Of a stretch of DNA of 64,000 nt, positions 11,048 through 24,703 are shown piece after piece. Source of the DNA: Ectobius pallidus (Eukaryota; Arthropoda; Insecta; Blattodea; Ectobiidae); the NCBI GenBank assembly GCA_964059195.1, contig CAXKWD010000006.1, positions 174,528,825-174,592,824 on the forward strand, read 5' to 3'. Position 1 is the first letter of the stretch. Every line of letters starts with the position of its first letter. Below the pieces are notes generated by a model. It saw nothing but the letters and a program-made list of their open reading frames with translations, was not told the DNA's origin and did no database searches. Position numbers and translations under genes: made by a program.

Positions 11048-11693
11048 TAGAGACCGGATTTTAAAGGGAATTCCTTTTTTTATATTTCATCACAAAACGT
11101 GATAAAATTGAACAGAACATTAATGAGTAAGTTTCAACTGCAAAACTGACCTGGTTTTAACGTCCTTTTTTTCCCCCTTTTTTAGGCTCATTTTCATTTT
11201 TTTAGGAACTTTCCCTTTTCAGTACCTTTTTTTGGTAATTTATTTTGAAAAATTCGTAAATTACCCAGTACTTGGTAATATGAAAACATTAAAAATTGTT
11301 TACACTGATTCACCATTGAAAAAATAATTCCTCCCAGCAGAATAGGGCGTTACAGGGAAATCACAGGCTTGCCATTGCCTAAGTTTCCAGTTATAACAAG
11401 GTGGGGAATGTGAATTTCGTGTGCTGTTTTCCTCTGTGAGAATTTCAACAAGATCAAAAAATTTGTTCAGTCATTAGATGTTACAGAATCAGCAGCTGTA
11501 GAGCAAGCAAAGGCTTTACATAAAACAAACATGTATCTCTCTGTTGAATTTTTACACTCTCTTACTTTTATATCCCTTTTTTCCCACCTTTTTTTGGCAA
11601 TAATTTTCCCTTTTTCCCCCCTTTTTTGGCAATAATTTTCCCTTTTTTCGTCCTTTTTTGGGTGAAAATTTTCCCTTTAAAATCCGGTCTCTA
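11048..11693. mobile_element. hAT-like MITE Q
   Basis: The ends are perfect inverted repeats over more than 20 bp, beginning tagagaccggattttaaagg. The flanking octamers are cttataat (11040-11047) and cttataaa (11694-11701), an 8-bp target duplication with one mismatch, as expected for hAT-type transposition. The 646-bp interior is rich in T and C runs and encodes no transposase. Confidence 0.7.
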
Positions 11694-11704
11694 CTTATAA
11701 AGTA

Positions 11705-12370
11705 CCATACTGGCACTTAATAATAGGCTACCATTTAGTATTATTATGTATTGCCTAATAAATTAGATTGAAAGTTCTAAGTGCACCGGCACATCGTTTT
11801 TTATGGAGTTCCTTACGTCTTAATTCTCATAGGAAGACATCATAACATATTCATGGACACAGATTTCGCACATGTAATTTATGTGAGACGTTTAAGTCCC
11901 TCCTTGCAAGTCAAGCGTTTCCCACAAGCAACAGGTCTCTATTGTAACGGCTGGTCAAACAGGCATTCGCACCCCCGACTCGAGTTTGCAAAAACCACGC
12001 AGCCGTTATGCAAGGGTTTTACATTCAAGCAGAATTTTACAGCAGGCCTTGGAAAAAATACGAACAGAAGAGGATAGAAATGAAGGGCAGATAAATTAGA
12101 TAATAATTGTAGAACGAAAAAAAAAATGAAAAGCGTTTTAAATTTCGAACTATCAGGCTATGTTTGTTAAGCATTCTGTACTGTAACCATAGCAACAGAT
12201 AATGAAAGTGTTAGAATTTTATTTCACTCATGGCCCTCTACTTAAATAATAACTATAACAGGCCATGCTTAAGGAGGAAGGTAGCATAAAATTATATGAC
12301 TTTAAAAAATTATATTTCTGGATCGTACAGATCTAAGAGGTGAAATTTATCATGATTAATCTGCATTGTT
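11705..12370. other. No gene seen
   Basis: A 98-codon open frame (11781-12077) starts at GTG and shows no domain or composition suggesting a real protein. An X-box-like 14-mer lies at 12183-12196. Confidence 0.4.
12183..12196. promoter_or_regulatory. X-box-like motif (RFX type)
   Basis: gtaaccatagcaac fits the palindromic RFX consensus (GTNRCC, two bases, RGYAAC). Sequence match only; no nearby gene is known to use it. Confidence 0.25.
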
Positions 12371-12374
12371 TATA

Positions 12375-12985
12375 CAGGGTATTAATGAATAACACCGAAA
12401 TATTTTACCTGTGTGTAGAGGGGACATAGACAAGCAACTTTTATTAGGAGATTTTTGCTCTATGGATTCAATTCTTTCTGTTATAACATAAAATATCCCA
12501 AGGATATGCACGTCACTGACTTCTAATACTTGAAATGATGGGAAACAAAGGAACAGTGAATATTGTGCAGTGGTCGGGAAAATTGTAAAAATGACGATCG
12601 ATATCTTACAACTCTGACGGAAAAAAAGACAAACGAAACATTTTTGTTAGGTTTGGAATTAGGAATAAAAACTAATGCAGTGGCGGTCAGTCATGTGATT
12701 AGTCTGTCAATTTTGCGGATTAAGAAAATTCTAAATTATGGTATAGCTGTTGATGAATTGTTAAGAATCGGGTTTTTATCGATCGCTAAGAAGGCATGAA
12801 GTCAATTTAATGAAAATGTTAACTCTATTTCGCTTCATTATTGACAGCACCAAATTTTAAAGACTTTAATGCCCTGTAGCATACACATTTTACGTCATAG
12901 AGCAAAAATGTCCTAATAAAAGTTGCTTGTCTATGTCCCCTCTATACACAGGTAAAATATTTTGATGTTATTAATTAACATCCGG
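12375..12985. mobile_element. Inverted-repeat MITE I, copy 1
   Basis: The arms of about 100 bp are inverted: cagggtattaatgaataaca onward on the left and its complement on the right, ending aacatccgg. Both ends abut TA. The same element is present complete at 45406-45925 and as one arm at 30501. TA flanks suggest a Tc1/mariner-type non-autonomous element. No transposase is encoded. Confidence 0.65.
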
Positions 12986-13085
12986 TATACCTTTTTCAAT
13001 ATCGTAGACATTTTTCAATGTCGCATAAATTGTATGCAGTACTACAGCGTTTACATGCTAATATTCTTAATTATTTGATTTTTAC

Positions 13086-13305
13086 TTCCTCCCTCCGTAC
13101 CATACTGTAGGTACTAGAGGTAGAGGAAGTATTGTTTTCGACCCCCAAAATTCGAAGTTGAGTTTTTAGCATATATACACGTTTCAAGGCCCCCTGAATC
13201 CAATTTTGGAAACATGTCTGTGTGTGTGTCTGTGATCAGGCTAGCTCCAAAACGGAAAATCTCGAAATTGGCTTTACCGATTTCATTTAAATTTTGCACA
13301 TGGAG
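13086..13305 (+). repeat. Dispersed repeat S, copy 1
   Basis: Contains ggtagaggaagtattgtttt, cgacccccaaaattcgaagt and a GT run. The reverse complement recurs at 46210-46420 and 57370-57580. Confidence 0.5.
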
Positions 13306-13973
13306 TGCTTATACTAAGAGCTAAAACTATTATTTGATTTTTTTTTAAATCTGAAGGGTAGTTATAAGCCACCCAGTGTTTGTAGAAACTCTGTCTTGCC
13401 TGTTGAACAACTGAATACGCGCTCTTTCACGGCCTTTTTATCCTATATAAGAATGTGAAATGAGAAAGATGTATTGTTGGCCATGCATAGAGTAAAGAAA
13501 TATCTGAGGGGAATTTTCGATAAATTTCTGAAATTATTCATAACGGCGGAAAGTTAAGTAAACGTTTGCAGTCATTTTTTTTTAGTTTGTTCATAGCCTG
13601 CGTTTTTAGTCGCTTCATTGAAAGAAAAGGCTATAAGGTATTTATAGCAAAATTAGTGTAAAATTGTGCCTTACATTTCTGTATTAGGATAATATGAGAA
13701 TAACGGCAAGTTTACCGTTAAACTATTTTTTTTTTAATTTCAGGCTGGATATTTATAGGCTACTAAGGTAGGCCTACTAACTTTTATTTGGTCAGACGAA
13801 GTTATGTGAGTTCACATCGGATTTTTTATAAACATTTTCCCTGAAATTATTACAAATACTCCGCTCTCGGATCTTTGTGCTATCTCTCTAAATAAAACTG
13901 ATTTTGAATTTTTACGCAAGATACTGAAAATGCGTAAAATCACTAGTTATAGAAAACAGGCGACAAAAATACC
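13306..13973. other. No gene seen
   Basis: AT-rich sequence. Contains TAGGCCTA at 13777. Confidence 0.4.
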
Positions 13974-13981
13974 TACTTACC

Positions 13982-14340
13982 CATAGGCGTAACCAGGCCG
14001 ACCATATGGGGGGGTTATAACATTCAGGGAGAGGGGGGTCCGGGGGTCTTCCCCCGGAAAATTTAAAAAATTAAGATGCAAAATAACGAGTTTTAAGCTT
14101 CTGGGAGTCCTCCCCCGGAAAATTTTAAAAATCAAGACGCAAAATAACGAGTTTTAAGCTTCCGGGGTCATCCCGGAAGATTTTAAAAATTAAGACGCAA
14201 AATAACGAGTTTTAAGCTTCCCACGCTTTATACTTGTATTAAGTAATTTATGGGCAGACTAAAAAAATTATACAATTTTCCTTTTTTAATCAATGGGGGG
14301 GGGGTTCAAACCCCCAAACCCCCCCCTCGGTACGCCTATG
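13982..14340. mobile_element. hAT-like MITE L, copy 1
   Basis: Terminal inverted repeat cataggcgta...tacgcctatg, flanked by a perfect 8-bp duplication tacttacc (13974-13981 and 14341-14348). The interior has three tandem units of about 60 bp, each containing a ccgggg/ccccgg palindrome followed by aaataacgagttttaagctt. Non-coding. Confidence 0.8.
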
Positions 14341-14465
14341 TACTTACCTGCTAAAGCAGGTTACGTCATCGAAAGCTGATCGCCTTAACTAACAAAATAT
14401 AACAGATAGGATGATTTTTATTTCACCTAGTTAAAGAGGAAAATCTATCCTATCCCTAATAGGCC

Positions 14466-15264
14466 TATATATAAAAGGTTTTGTCCTGCCTGACTGACTG
14501 AATGACAGAGAATCAACGTAGAGCCTAAACTATATAATAGGTAGAGACTTGGAATTTTGACAGTACCTTCGTTTCATAATGTACCTAGTAGGTGCTCACT
14601 AAGAAAGGATTTTGCAAAATTTTGATTTTAAATGCCAAAAATCAAATTTTTTTAGAAAACTTAATCCCTTTTTATACAGAATTATCAAATCCAAATCACA
14701 GTTGACATGGCAACATATTGCTGCCAGTGGTCTCAGATGAGTTTGGAAATAAGCTATCAATATAATTCATGTTATAAATAAATATTACAAAATGAAATCC
14801 ACGAAAATAATGCAGTCACATAACTTTCTCTACCCTGGACATAGAGAATACAATACGAGGTATGGTAATAAGGTATATTATTATATCGCAGGTTTTTGGG
14901 GAGAGAAGTATGAAAGTGATATTGAATTTCTGTTTAATTTCATCCCCAAATAAATAAATAAATATATATTCCGCAAAGACAATACAATTTTATGTTACCG
15001 GAATTTCTGTTTCTTCTAATTTGAACCCCTACCAGGCTTACTATGTACAAGCGATGGGATGCAAAATTCTACATCTTCTATGAGCCATAAAAACTATATC
15101 AAGCGTTTTCTGAGGAATAGTTTGAGTGTGATAAGTCATTCTTCCTGTTTCAAATTAAAAATATCTATATTAGGACCTAGAATTTGAAAATAGAAAGTCC
15201 TTCATAAGTTAATTTCGAATTACAAAATACAAAACCCGGGCGACGCCGGGCCTTTTAAGCTAGT
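14466..15264 (-). mobile_element. Repeat B, copy 2
   Basis: A near-complete reverse copy. The tail at the left is tatataaaaggttttgtcct with a CAGT-rich run; the head at the right is gggcgacgccgggcctttta then agctagta. Non-coding. Confidence 0.65.
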
Positions 15265-15840
15265 ATATTATAAAGCACAATCTATTTTTAAAATTGTATT
15301 CTTTTAACTTAAGTAAGGGGGATGATTAGAGCAGGCAATGGTTAACATTGTTACCATAGCAACGTAACACTGTGACGTAATGGGAATTAATAGAATTATT
15401 AACGGAGCATTGCGCGACCTGGTTCATTTTCAGCAATAGAGAACACACAATGGACAAACATATAAGCAATGAAATACGAGCCATTAAAACTTAAATAACT
15501 GAATATCTAAACAGTTTTTTTAATTTCCTCAGTTAAATCAGGAATGAGATGGATGTATGCAGAGCTATATCACATACTTGTAAGAAGGAAGTAAATTCAC
15601 ACGTGTGTTTAGTGAACCCCGAGCTCTGGGACGCCTTTTCTTTTCTTCTTCTTATTCTTGGGTTCAGCAGTTATTCTTAAGGGAATTTGAAAGAAATGGG
15701 CGTGAGAGACATTGAGGGCCTTGAATGGAACAGAACAAGTGAAAATCATTTGGATTTCTGGCTGAGTGCACTTTGGAGAAGGCTTTCACATTGAGAATGC
15801 GGGGGGCCATGACTGCCGAGTCAACAGGAGGCCAATAATA

Positions 15841-15909
<69 letters not shown>

Positions 15910-16497
15910 GAGATAGAGAACCTATCTGGAAGTTGGCCAAGAATTGCGTATTATGGTCTTCTGACAAAATCTGTCTGGGAAGACAACTTCCAGATAAGTT
16001 AGCAGGAGAATGGAGTGGCTGACGAACTTCGAACTGCTAGTTAGGGAAACAAGGTGGCAGCACTCCGAAGCTTCCTGGCCACCTGATTTTCAGAATTACG
16101 GCTGGAAGATTTAATTTACACAAAAGTGTCATTTTAGGCTCACATATGAATGAAATAGAATTGCACAAATTGATTAATGCACTTAAAACGACGTGTTATT
16201 ATGTAATTTAACTGTACAAATACAAATCCCAGCTGCCGCACCTAGCGGAGGACTACCGAACTACAACAAACATACCTCTCTGCTCAATGAGCTACGGACC
16301 ATTTTACAAATTTTTACTGCGTTCTTGCCGGTAGCAGTTCAGCGGAGGTATTACAAGGTATCTTCCAGTTAAGCTATCTGGAGGAATTGTCGGCAGGTGG
16401 TAATACAGGCCCTTAGTTACTTAATCAATGGCAATGGCACTCAGACCTCACATCCATCTTAATGAAACAGAATAATCACGCCGGTGATTAAAGGTTA
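15265..16497. other. No gene seen; contains (AAT)n
   Basis: Unclassified sequence. An X-box-like 14-mer (gttaccatagcaac) lies at 15350-15363. The only long open frame is made by the microsatellite. Confidence 0.4.
15833..15909 (+). repeat. (AAT)n microsatellite
   Basis: About 25 AAT units with one interruption near the start. Confidence 0.95.
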
Positions 16498-16612
16498 TGT
16501 CAAAATTCCAAGTCTCTACCTGTTATAGTTTAGGCTCTACTTTGATTCCTGTCAGTCAGTCAGTCAGTCAGTCAGGACAAAGCCTTTTATATATATATAT
16601 ATATATATATAG
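16498..16612 (+). mobile_element. Repeat B, 3' fragment
   Basis: Only the tail is present: ccaagtctctacctgttata, a run of CAGT units, ggacaaagccttttatatat and an extended (TA) run. This is the 5'-truncated form expected from target-primed insertion. Confidence 0.6.
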
Positions 16613-17224
16613 AAATTAGGCAATCACAGCCAAACTCATTAGGCCTACTCGATTTTCCTCCAGTTCGGCATAATATTTGAAGTCGTTAAAAATTACGAAT
16701 ATCTAAGGATTTTTATTTTTTGAATCCATGTCAAGGCTGGTATTACAGGTCTCTATTTTACCTCCTTAAATATAATTTTGGGTTAAGGGGTGGTTGAGAA
16801 CCACCCTCTTACTACGGGATGATTGATGATTGGTTAGAATGGTAAAAGGGGATTTTATTTTCATCAAGTTTCGATGTCTTACTGAATGCACACTCCCGCA
16901 GTGGGAGCGGTTTATTCGGAATGATTAATAGGTTGTCATAAGGGCTTTAAATATGTTATCAGAGAATTTAATTTTCATCACTTTTAATGGAGGTTTTCCA
17001 TATTTCATTAAATGCGTACTCCTGCAATTGGAATGTGAAGCGATAAAATAGTTTATGGTAATTTTATTTGCGCCTAGGTTTTTAGGGTACCGTATGTTAA
17101 AGCCTCTCTTTGCTTGTTTTTTTTTTTTATTTCGTATAGTTTTGAGGGTGTAAGTCACAGCCTTCCCGGGCTATAAACACCCCCCTTATTACTATTGTTC
17201 ATATAACTACTAGTGTATTATATG
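16613..17224. other. No gene; degenerate about 115-bp repeats
   Basis: At 16780-17060 two diverged units share a pattern (ttaatagg/ttggttag, ttttcatca, a cactcccgcag/tactcctgcaa motif). A hairpin ggtggttgagaaccacc lies at 16790. No coding signal. Confidence 0.35.
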
Positions 17225-18020
17225 ACTACCTTAAAAGCCCCAGCATCGTCCGGGTTTTGTATTTTGTAATTATAAATTAATTTATGAAGGACTTTCGATT
17301 TTCAAACTCTACGAAACGAAGAAGAACGACTTATCACACTCAAACTATTCCCTCAGAAAACACTTGATATAGCTTTTTATGGCTCTAGAGAACTTTGCAT
17401 CCCATCGCTTCTACACACTAAGCCTGATAGGGTTGTTCAAATAAGATGATAACAGAAATTCCGGTAACATAAAATTGTATTGTCTTTGCGGAATATTTTA
17501 TTTCTAACTCTCATGTTACCATACAACCGTTTCGGGGATGAAATTAAAAAGAAATTCAATATCACTTTCATACTTCCCTCCCCAAAAACCTGGGATATAG
17601 TAATATACACATTACCATACCTCCTTTTGTTTTCTCTTTGTCCAGGGTAGAGAAAGTTATGTGACTACATCATATTGTGCATTATTTTAGTGGATTTTAT
17701 TATTTATTTAGGCCTACACCAATGAATTATATCGATAGCTTTTCTAATTTGTCAAAGTCCCGTTTCATTTATTTCCAAACCTACCTGAGACCACAGACAA
17801 CTGTTGTCATGTGAACTGTGATTTGGATTTCATAATTCTGTTGTGTAAAAAGGGATTAAGTTTTCTAAAAACCATTTGATTTTTGGCATTTAAGATCAAT
17901 TTTTTTTGCAAAATCCTTTCTTAGTGAGCAATTACATTATGAAACGAAGGTACTGTCAAAATTCCAAGTCTCTACCTGTTATAGTTTAGGCTCTACGTTG
18001 ATTCTCTGTCAGTCAATCAG
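17225..18020 (+). mobile_element. Repeat B, copy 4
   Basis: The head is actaccttaaaagccccagc (hairpin partly decayed) and the tail is gattctctgtcagtcaatca. It has TTTAGGCCTACACC near 17709 where other copies read TTTAC directly. Confidence 0.65.
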
Positions 18021-18580
18021 AAAAGAAAGAAAATAAAAATTCTCCCCTGTTTCCAGTAGATATCGAGTCCGACAACCCCTGAATGTGCCGGCTGTGACAT
18101 CACTTAACTCAGTTAAACAGAAATCCAAACCTTGTTATTTAAAGTCGCCATCTTTATGACACCAAAATTAAAAATAATCCGCCATCACCATAAAATCAAG
18201 TTCAACATATACAAAGTACATTCCCCGAATATAAGGACCCATAACAATTACGCCGGCTAATGCACCTTAATTACACCCCAATAGCGTGTAAAAGTGTAAG
18301 AGGGGGCAATAACAGTTATATGGCGATAGCCATTCTCTTCTTTATAACTCCGGCTGACTTTGAAATGTAAAACAAACGCCGGTAGCCGGTCGCTATAGTA
18401 ACCTCTCTAACTGGCCTCCTGCTCTCACAAGGCCAAACTATGAAATAAAATATTCTAATTACAAAGCGACCTGGTATTTATTTTTCGTGGGTAAGTTTTT
18501 CTGCTGCCAAGAAAGTGTTTTGTGCATCAAGTGAAGTAAGAAATCTAGTTTCTTGTTCAGAAACGAGTAGGCCTATTGAG
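18021..18580. other. No gene seen
   Basis: Slightly GC-richer around 18180-18430, with no recognisable exon. Confidence 0.4.
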
Positions 18581-18583
18581 TGA

Positions 18584-19341
18584 ACGCCGCTTAATGTAAT
18601 CGCGGATAATGTTAGCAATCGGGTAATGTTATCACTTTTATGAAGTCCCGTACGGATTAATGTTGATAAACTGAAAAAAAAAAATGTTGTTTATTGTGAT
18701 CATAGATTCAGTTTATGTTATCACATTTTCCTTTTTTGCGGCTTTATTTTCAAGTACTGTACGTCATTCAAAATTTACTTTGTAAGGATTTCGTTTCAAA
18801 TTCCAACTCTATTGTGTTGTACTAGAGGTAGCCAATTCTGTTCCCAGCTCACAGGATGACCAGTTCGAGGGGGTGGCATTACCTAACTTTGTCTTTTAAG
18901 CAATAAAACATGTTTCACCCCACAGTTAAGCTGCAATGTTGACAAACAGTGATGGCTAGTGTAAAATGAAAAGACTTGAACAGACAGGCGTTAGATGTTT
19001 TCCTACGCGGTGTTCACCACAGATCAGTATAGACTTCCAAAAACACTCTTAACTGAGTATGGAGTATTGGTTAATGGACTCCTAAAGGAAAGTAAAAACA
19101 ATTAAAACTTTGTTATTGGTTGAAAAAATAGTTGCTTGCAGTCTATTACTGTATTAGCCTATGAGTGGTTCAATGATTCACAGTTATATATTATTTTACG
19201 AATAAATACTTTCAATTCTGTTTTGTAGTGTATTATTTTATACAATAATAAATATCCTTCATTTAATTCCTTCGGCTACTGTTATCAATCGGTTAATATT
19301 ATCAGATTTGCTGCCTCCCGAAGTGATCACAATAAGCGGCG
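18584..19341. mobile_element. DNA-transposon-like element R
   Basis: The ends acgccgcttaatgtaatc (left) and gatcacaataagcggcgt (right) are inverted with few mismatches. A second inverted pair, gttagcaatcgggtaatgtt and ctgttatcaatcggttaata, lies just inside. The roughly 760-bp interior has no clear transposase. No target duplication was assigned. Probably non-autonomous. Confidence 0.5.
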
Positions 19342-19344
19342 TGT

Positions 19345-20236
19345 ATTCGGTTTAAAGTGATGTAAGTGCATCAAGGAAGAGTTTGAAAGACGAGCAGATG
19401 GCCAGAGATTCTCCAACGCTCTGTATGTGTATTGCATACTATTTTTTTAACAAAAGCGAAAAATAAAAATATTACTTACGTAAATAATGTCACTAATAGT
19501 GTATACAGTATTAGATCAAACGGGCTGGGAAAATAATACACAATAGGCCCTACTCAGGTTTCGAAACAGGAATGATCGATGCGCTCACAACTCTACAACT
19601 TAACAACACCACTGTTAGAGTACGCTGTATGCAGTCTATACCATGACTATACAGGACAACAAATAATCTTAACCACAATTAAAATTAAATTTTGATGGAA
19701 CCAACTATGCTATCAGTACGAAATTTGAGACAGACACTCCCCTGATTATGAGAAACGCATGGTGAAAATTTCAGCCCTCTAGATCAAAGGCTCTCGGCGC
19801 AGTTAGCGAGTATTCACCGAGCCGCATAGTACGGTTAGTGTATGCTATTGGGGGTATTTTAGCCTAGACAATATTAAAAGAGTAGAATACACAGTATGTG
19901 CCATGAAATCATTGACCATTAAATTGTTAATGTACGTAATGAAATGAGATACAGCAGTTTTTTTCTTCTTCTGAACTTTGTAATAAAATCGTGGAAAAAA
20001 ATGAAAGCAACATTTAATTGGCATGCTTATTGCAGAATACGACACAAGATACAAAACTATGGGCCTAATCATTCTGTTGACTGTTTTCTGTGTGGTCCGG
20101 CACGGGTTTGTATATTGTGTGAGAAATTGAGTCTCGTACATTTACGGGTAATAAGCCAATCGTTAACTGGAGGCGCATGGTTTCTTTATAACAAGGAAAA
20201 CAATTATTTACAATTAGTTTTTCATTTTTATTTTAT
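19345..20236. other. No gene seen; decayed H-like stretch
   Basis: 19370-19460 (aagagtttgaaagacgag, gtgtattgcatactattttt) resembles repeat H in decayed form. Two overlapping open frames at 19845-20273 on opposite strands have no recognisable domain. Confidence 0.35.
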
Positions 20237-21024
<788 letters not shown>

Positions 21025-21025
<1 letters not shown>

Positions 21026-21714
21026 CTAGCTTAAAAGGCCCGGTGTCGCCCGAGTTTTGTATTTTGTAATTGGAAATTAACTTATGAAGGACTTTCGATT
21101 TTTAAATTCTAGGTCCTTATATAGGAATTTGAAATAGGAAGAACGACTTATCACACTCAAACTATTCACTCAGAAAACGCTTGATATAGCTTTTTATGGC
21201 TCATAGAGGATGTAGAATTTTGCACCCCATTGCTTCTACACACCAAGCCTGGTAGGAGTTGAAACCTGCGATATATAATATACATATTACCATACCTCGT
21301 ACGGTATTCTCTATGTCCAGGGTAGAGAAAGTTATGTGACTTCATGATATTAAGCATTATTTTCGTGGATTTCATCTTCAATATTTATTTACAGCAATGA
21401 ATTATATCGATAGCTTCTCTAATTTATCAAAGTCCCGTATCATTTATTTCCAAACCTACCTGAGACCACTGCCAACAATACATTGTTGTCATGTGAACTG
21501 TGATTTGGTTTTGATAATTCTGAGTAAAATGGGAATAAGTATTCTCGAAAGCATTTTATTTTTGGGTTTAAAATCCCAATTTTCCATATCCTTTCTTATT
21601 GTGCACTTACATTATGAAACGAAGGTACTGTCAAAATTCCAAGTCTCTACTTGTTATAGTTTTAGCTCTACGTTCATTCTGTCAATCAGGACAAAGCCTC
21701 TTATATATATATTA
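21025..21714 (+). mobile_element. Repeat B, copy 5
   Basis: Head ctagcttaaaaggcccggtg; tail caggacaaagcctcttatat followed by (TA). It shares the ACTAG junction with the preceding A copy. Confidence 0.65.
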
Positions 21715-21721
21715 ATTTAAC

Positions 21722-21985
21722 GAAAGAGCAAAATAATTAAAATATTATATTTACTGACATTTTGCACACGGAAGATTCATAGGTCTAAACTAAACGATTG
21801 ACAGGCCTAATTAATGAAACAGCTTTAAATCCGGCTTTGAAGTGAATTCCACGATTAGAAAGCGCAGCATGCGAAAAACAATCTTTGATTCGAGTTCCCT
21901 GGCCCAGAAAATCCCAGGTACAGGACATTCCGGGTGCCCTTTTCCTCAAAGAAATTTCGCACCGAGAAAATTGTATTCTATAGGC
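21722..21985 (+). repeat. Diverged repeat A fragment
   Basis: Blocks of repeat A in order: agagcaaaataattaaaata, ccacgattagaaagcg and gattcgagttccctggccca. Head and tail are missing. Confidence 0.5.
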
Positions 21986-22743
21986 TTACGTTACGAACTT
22001 AAGGGCGAACAAAGTATTACCACGGCTCTCTACGTTTATATGGTTACCATAGTCACAAATACAAGAGGCTCAACGAAAACTCCGTAAGATAATAATCATA
22101 ACGGTCGCGAACCACAGGTAGCATATCCCTGATTTATGCGCCAGCAACAATGGTGCTGTGCGTGTGTTAATGAAGCCGTCACTTGTTTATTGTTACTCTG
22201 AGGACCACCGCGGCGCTGCTGGTCCGCCCACTCTCACATGATTTACAACATGAGAAAGACATTAGTAGATGCTAGCGAGCCTAGTGGGAGACTCGTAAAC
22301 GTCTACATGTGTATCTCGACAAGAAAGATGACTGTAGAAATTATTATGAAACTGTCTACAGGAGGCCGGGGTTTACGATTTCTAACGTAATCGAACTAAT
22401 CTCTATATTTAATTTAGTATACAAAGCCTCCTGACACTGAGAAATCCAGTCTGCTTCATGTTTAACAATTCTTATACAGTGTGTTCAAAAACTGTCATTA
22501 AATTTATAAGCCGCAAAGCTCAACTACATACAATATTCTAGTTTTGCAGAATTTACTATTTTAATCGCCGCAATTCCTAGAGATTCAGTGACTGTTTTAA
22601 TCTTGGTGGCGGTCGATAGAGCAATTACTTTAGCGCAGGCGCAAACTAGTAGCATCGTAGCCTACTCAGCCGCTGGATGCATTAAAAAGAAAGTAAAGAC
22701 ACAGGTAATACGGAAATTGTAAAATTCAACAGCAAATCTCTAT
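21986..22743. other. No gene seen
   Basis: Locally GC-richer around 22190-22260. A motif at 22478 (acagtgtgttcaaaaactgt) resembles the ends of mariner-like elements, but no partner end was found. Confidence 0.35.
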
Positions 22744-23288
22744 ATATGCCTATATATATATATAAGAGGCTTTGTCCTGACTGACAGACTGACCGACAGA
22801 GAATCAAAGTAGAGCCAAAACTATAATAGGCAGACACTAGGAATTTTGACAGTACCTTCGTTTCATAATGTAGGTGCTCAGTAAGAAAGGATTTTGCAAA
22901 ATTTTTATTTTAAATGCCAAAAATCAAATGTTTTCAAGGATAATTAACTTACATTTTTACACAGAATTACCATATCCAAATCACATTCCATGTACAGTTC
23001 ACATGACAACAGTTGGCAGTGTTCAAAGGTAGCTTTGGAAATAAATGAAACGGGACTTTGACAAATCAGAGAAGAAATCGATACAATTCATTGGCGTAAA
23101 TAAATAATGAAACGAAAATAATGCACAATGTGATGCAGTCACATAACTTTCTCTGCCCTGGACATAGAGAATACCATTTTCTCACTTCACATTTTGATGT
23201 AGAATAAGAGTTCCTATTGCAGGGACAGCATTATCAGCATTGTGCCATATCAGAAGTCGGTAGGCGAAGCCGCGGACACCTGCTTGTA
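22744..23288 (-). mobile_element. Repeat C, copy 2
   Basis: The tail at the left (tatatataagaggctttgtc, CTGACAGACTGACC) is that of repeat B. The head at the right (ggcgaagccgcggacacctg then cttgta) is the A/C type. It joins the B tail and body to a different head. Confidence 0.6.
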
Positions 23289-24036
23289 CGATTATATGCA
23301 ATTATAATTATGTCGAAAGTTAGAGGGATTCACATAATTACGCATTTGGGCTGCAAAGAAGGAAAAGTCAGAGGTAGGATAACAGAACTGTGTTGAAGAA
23401 AACAGTGTTTTCACTACGATTGCCTGAGCCATAACCTGAAATAGCGGAAATGGACGAAGAAAAATGTAGTATATAAACCTATACCAAATTGAAATGCATA
23501 TTCTTATAATTTTCAACAACAGATGGCATTGTAGGCAAAATGCATATTTATCTTCAGACTCCTAAACATATAAGAAGAAATGTTATAATTCGTAAGACAT
23601 TCCTTGACAAGCAATTTTACGATTGATTGCTTATTTTATTATTTTGAATTAAAATAGCATATTTCACCCAAAACTGTCACATTAAAAGTGCTTATTTCAC
23701 TCCTAGACATCTTTATCACCGGTTTCCTTTCTTTTATCGGTTAATAAATTACTGAAAAAAATCCGTATTATAAAACTCCATCAGATTTCTAAAAAGCTTC
23801 CCGCAGACGAAACAGATAATGAAGCAGAATTTATGGAAGAAAAACTGTGTTGCTTTTCACATGCGCCTGCGAGGGTGAAAGAACATTTTCGCTTTAAAAA
23901 TTGTTTTTCACAGATGCAGAAGCTTCACACAAGAAAATCTACGGATGACCTTCCTTAGAAACTGGAACAGCCGTGAATAATATAGAATTTCTAAGAAATT
24001 AATAATTTGATTTTCAAATAGACCTATTTTTTCAGC
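23289..24036. other. No gene seen
   Basis: AT-rich, no recognisable exon. Confidence 0.4.
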
Positions 24037-24343
24037 TATGATTATACTCCTTTTAGCTTCGAGGCTATATCATTAGTTCGGGATTGTGTCTTTTGAGTAG
24101 GGTTGGCCATGGAACTATTGCTTGTCAATTGTTTCTATTGTCGGTGTATTTTTAATGGTGTAAATTTCAACTGGTATTAATTTAAATGGATATGATACAA
24201 AATGAAATGGTGAGGATGATTCATGGTATGTAAATATCCAATTCGGCATTTGCCTTTACGACTGAGGAAAACATGGAAAACCCCATTTAAATTTTGCCGG
24301 CCACGGGATTTGAACTTGGGACCTCCCGAAAGCGAGTCTAATA
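24037..24343 (-). mobile_element. tRNA-derived SINE E, copy 1
   Basis: On the minus strand the element has a B-box-like ggtcccaagttcaaatcccg, then ccggcaaaatttaaatgggg and the body phrases ggcaaatgccgaattgga and gaaatttacacc. The A-box end of the tRNA-like head is lost into a (TA) run at 24343. Confidence 0.65.
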
Positions 24344-24357
24344 TATATATATATATT

Positions 24358-24703
24358 TAATTCTGCTGTATTTATACTCTTTTTAGCTACTAGGCCATAT
24401 CAGGAGTTCGGGGCCTGTGTCTAAACAGTGGGGTAGGCCATGGAACTATTGATTGTCAATTGTTTCTACTGTCGGTGAATTCCTACGGAGTAAATTTCAA
24501 CTGATATTAATTTAAATGGATATGATACAGTATGAAATGGTGAGGATGATTAATAGTATGTAATAGTCCAATTCGGCATTTGCCTTTACGACTGGGAAAA
24601 CCATGAAAAAACCCATGCCAAATTTGCCGGCCACGGGATTTGAACCTGGGACCTCCCAATTGCGAGTCCAAGACGTTACCATCTCGGCCACCTCTCTCGG
24701 TTA
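24358..24703 (-). mobile_element. tRNA-derived SINE E, copy 2
   Basis: The minus strand starts ccgagagaggtggccgagat (A box tggccgagatgg) and has ggttcaaatcccgtggccgg (B box). This gives an intact internal RNA polymerase III promoter of Leu/Ser-tRNA type. The body follows as in copy 1. The two copies sit head to tail. Confidence 0.75.
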
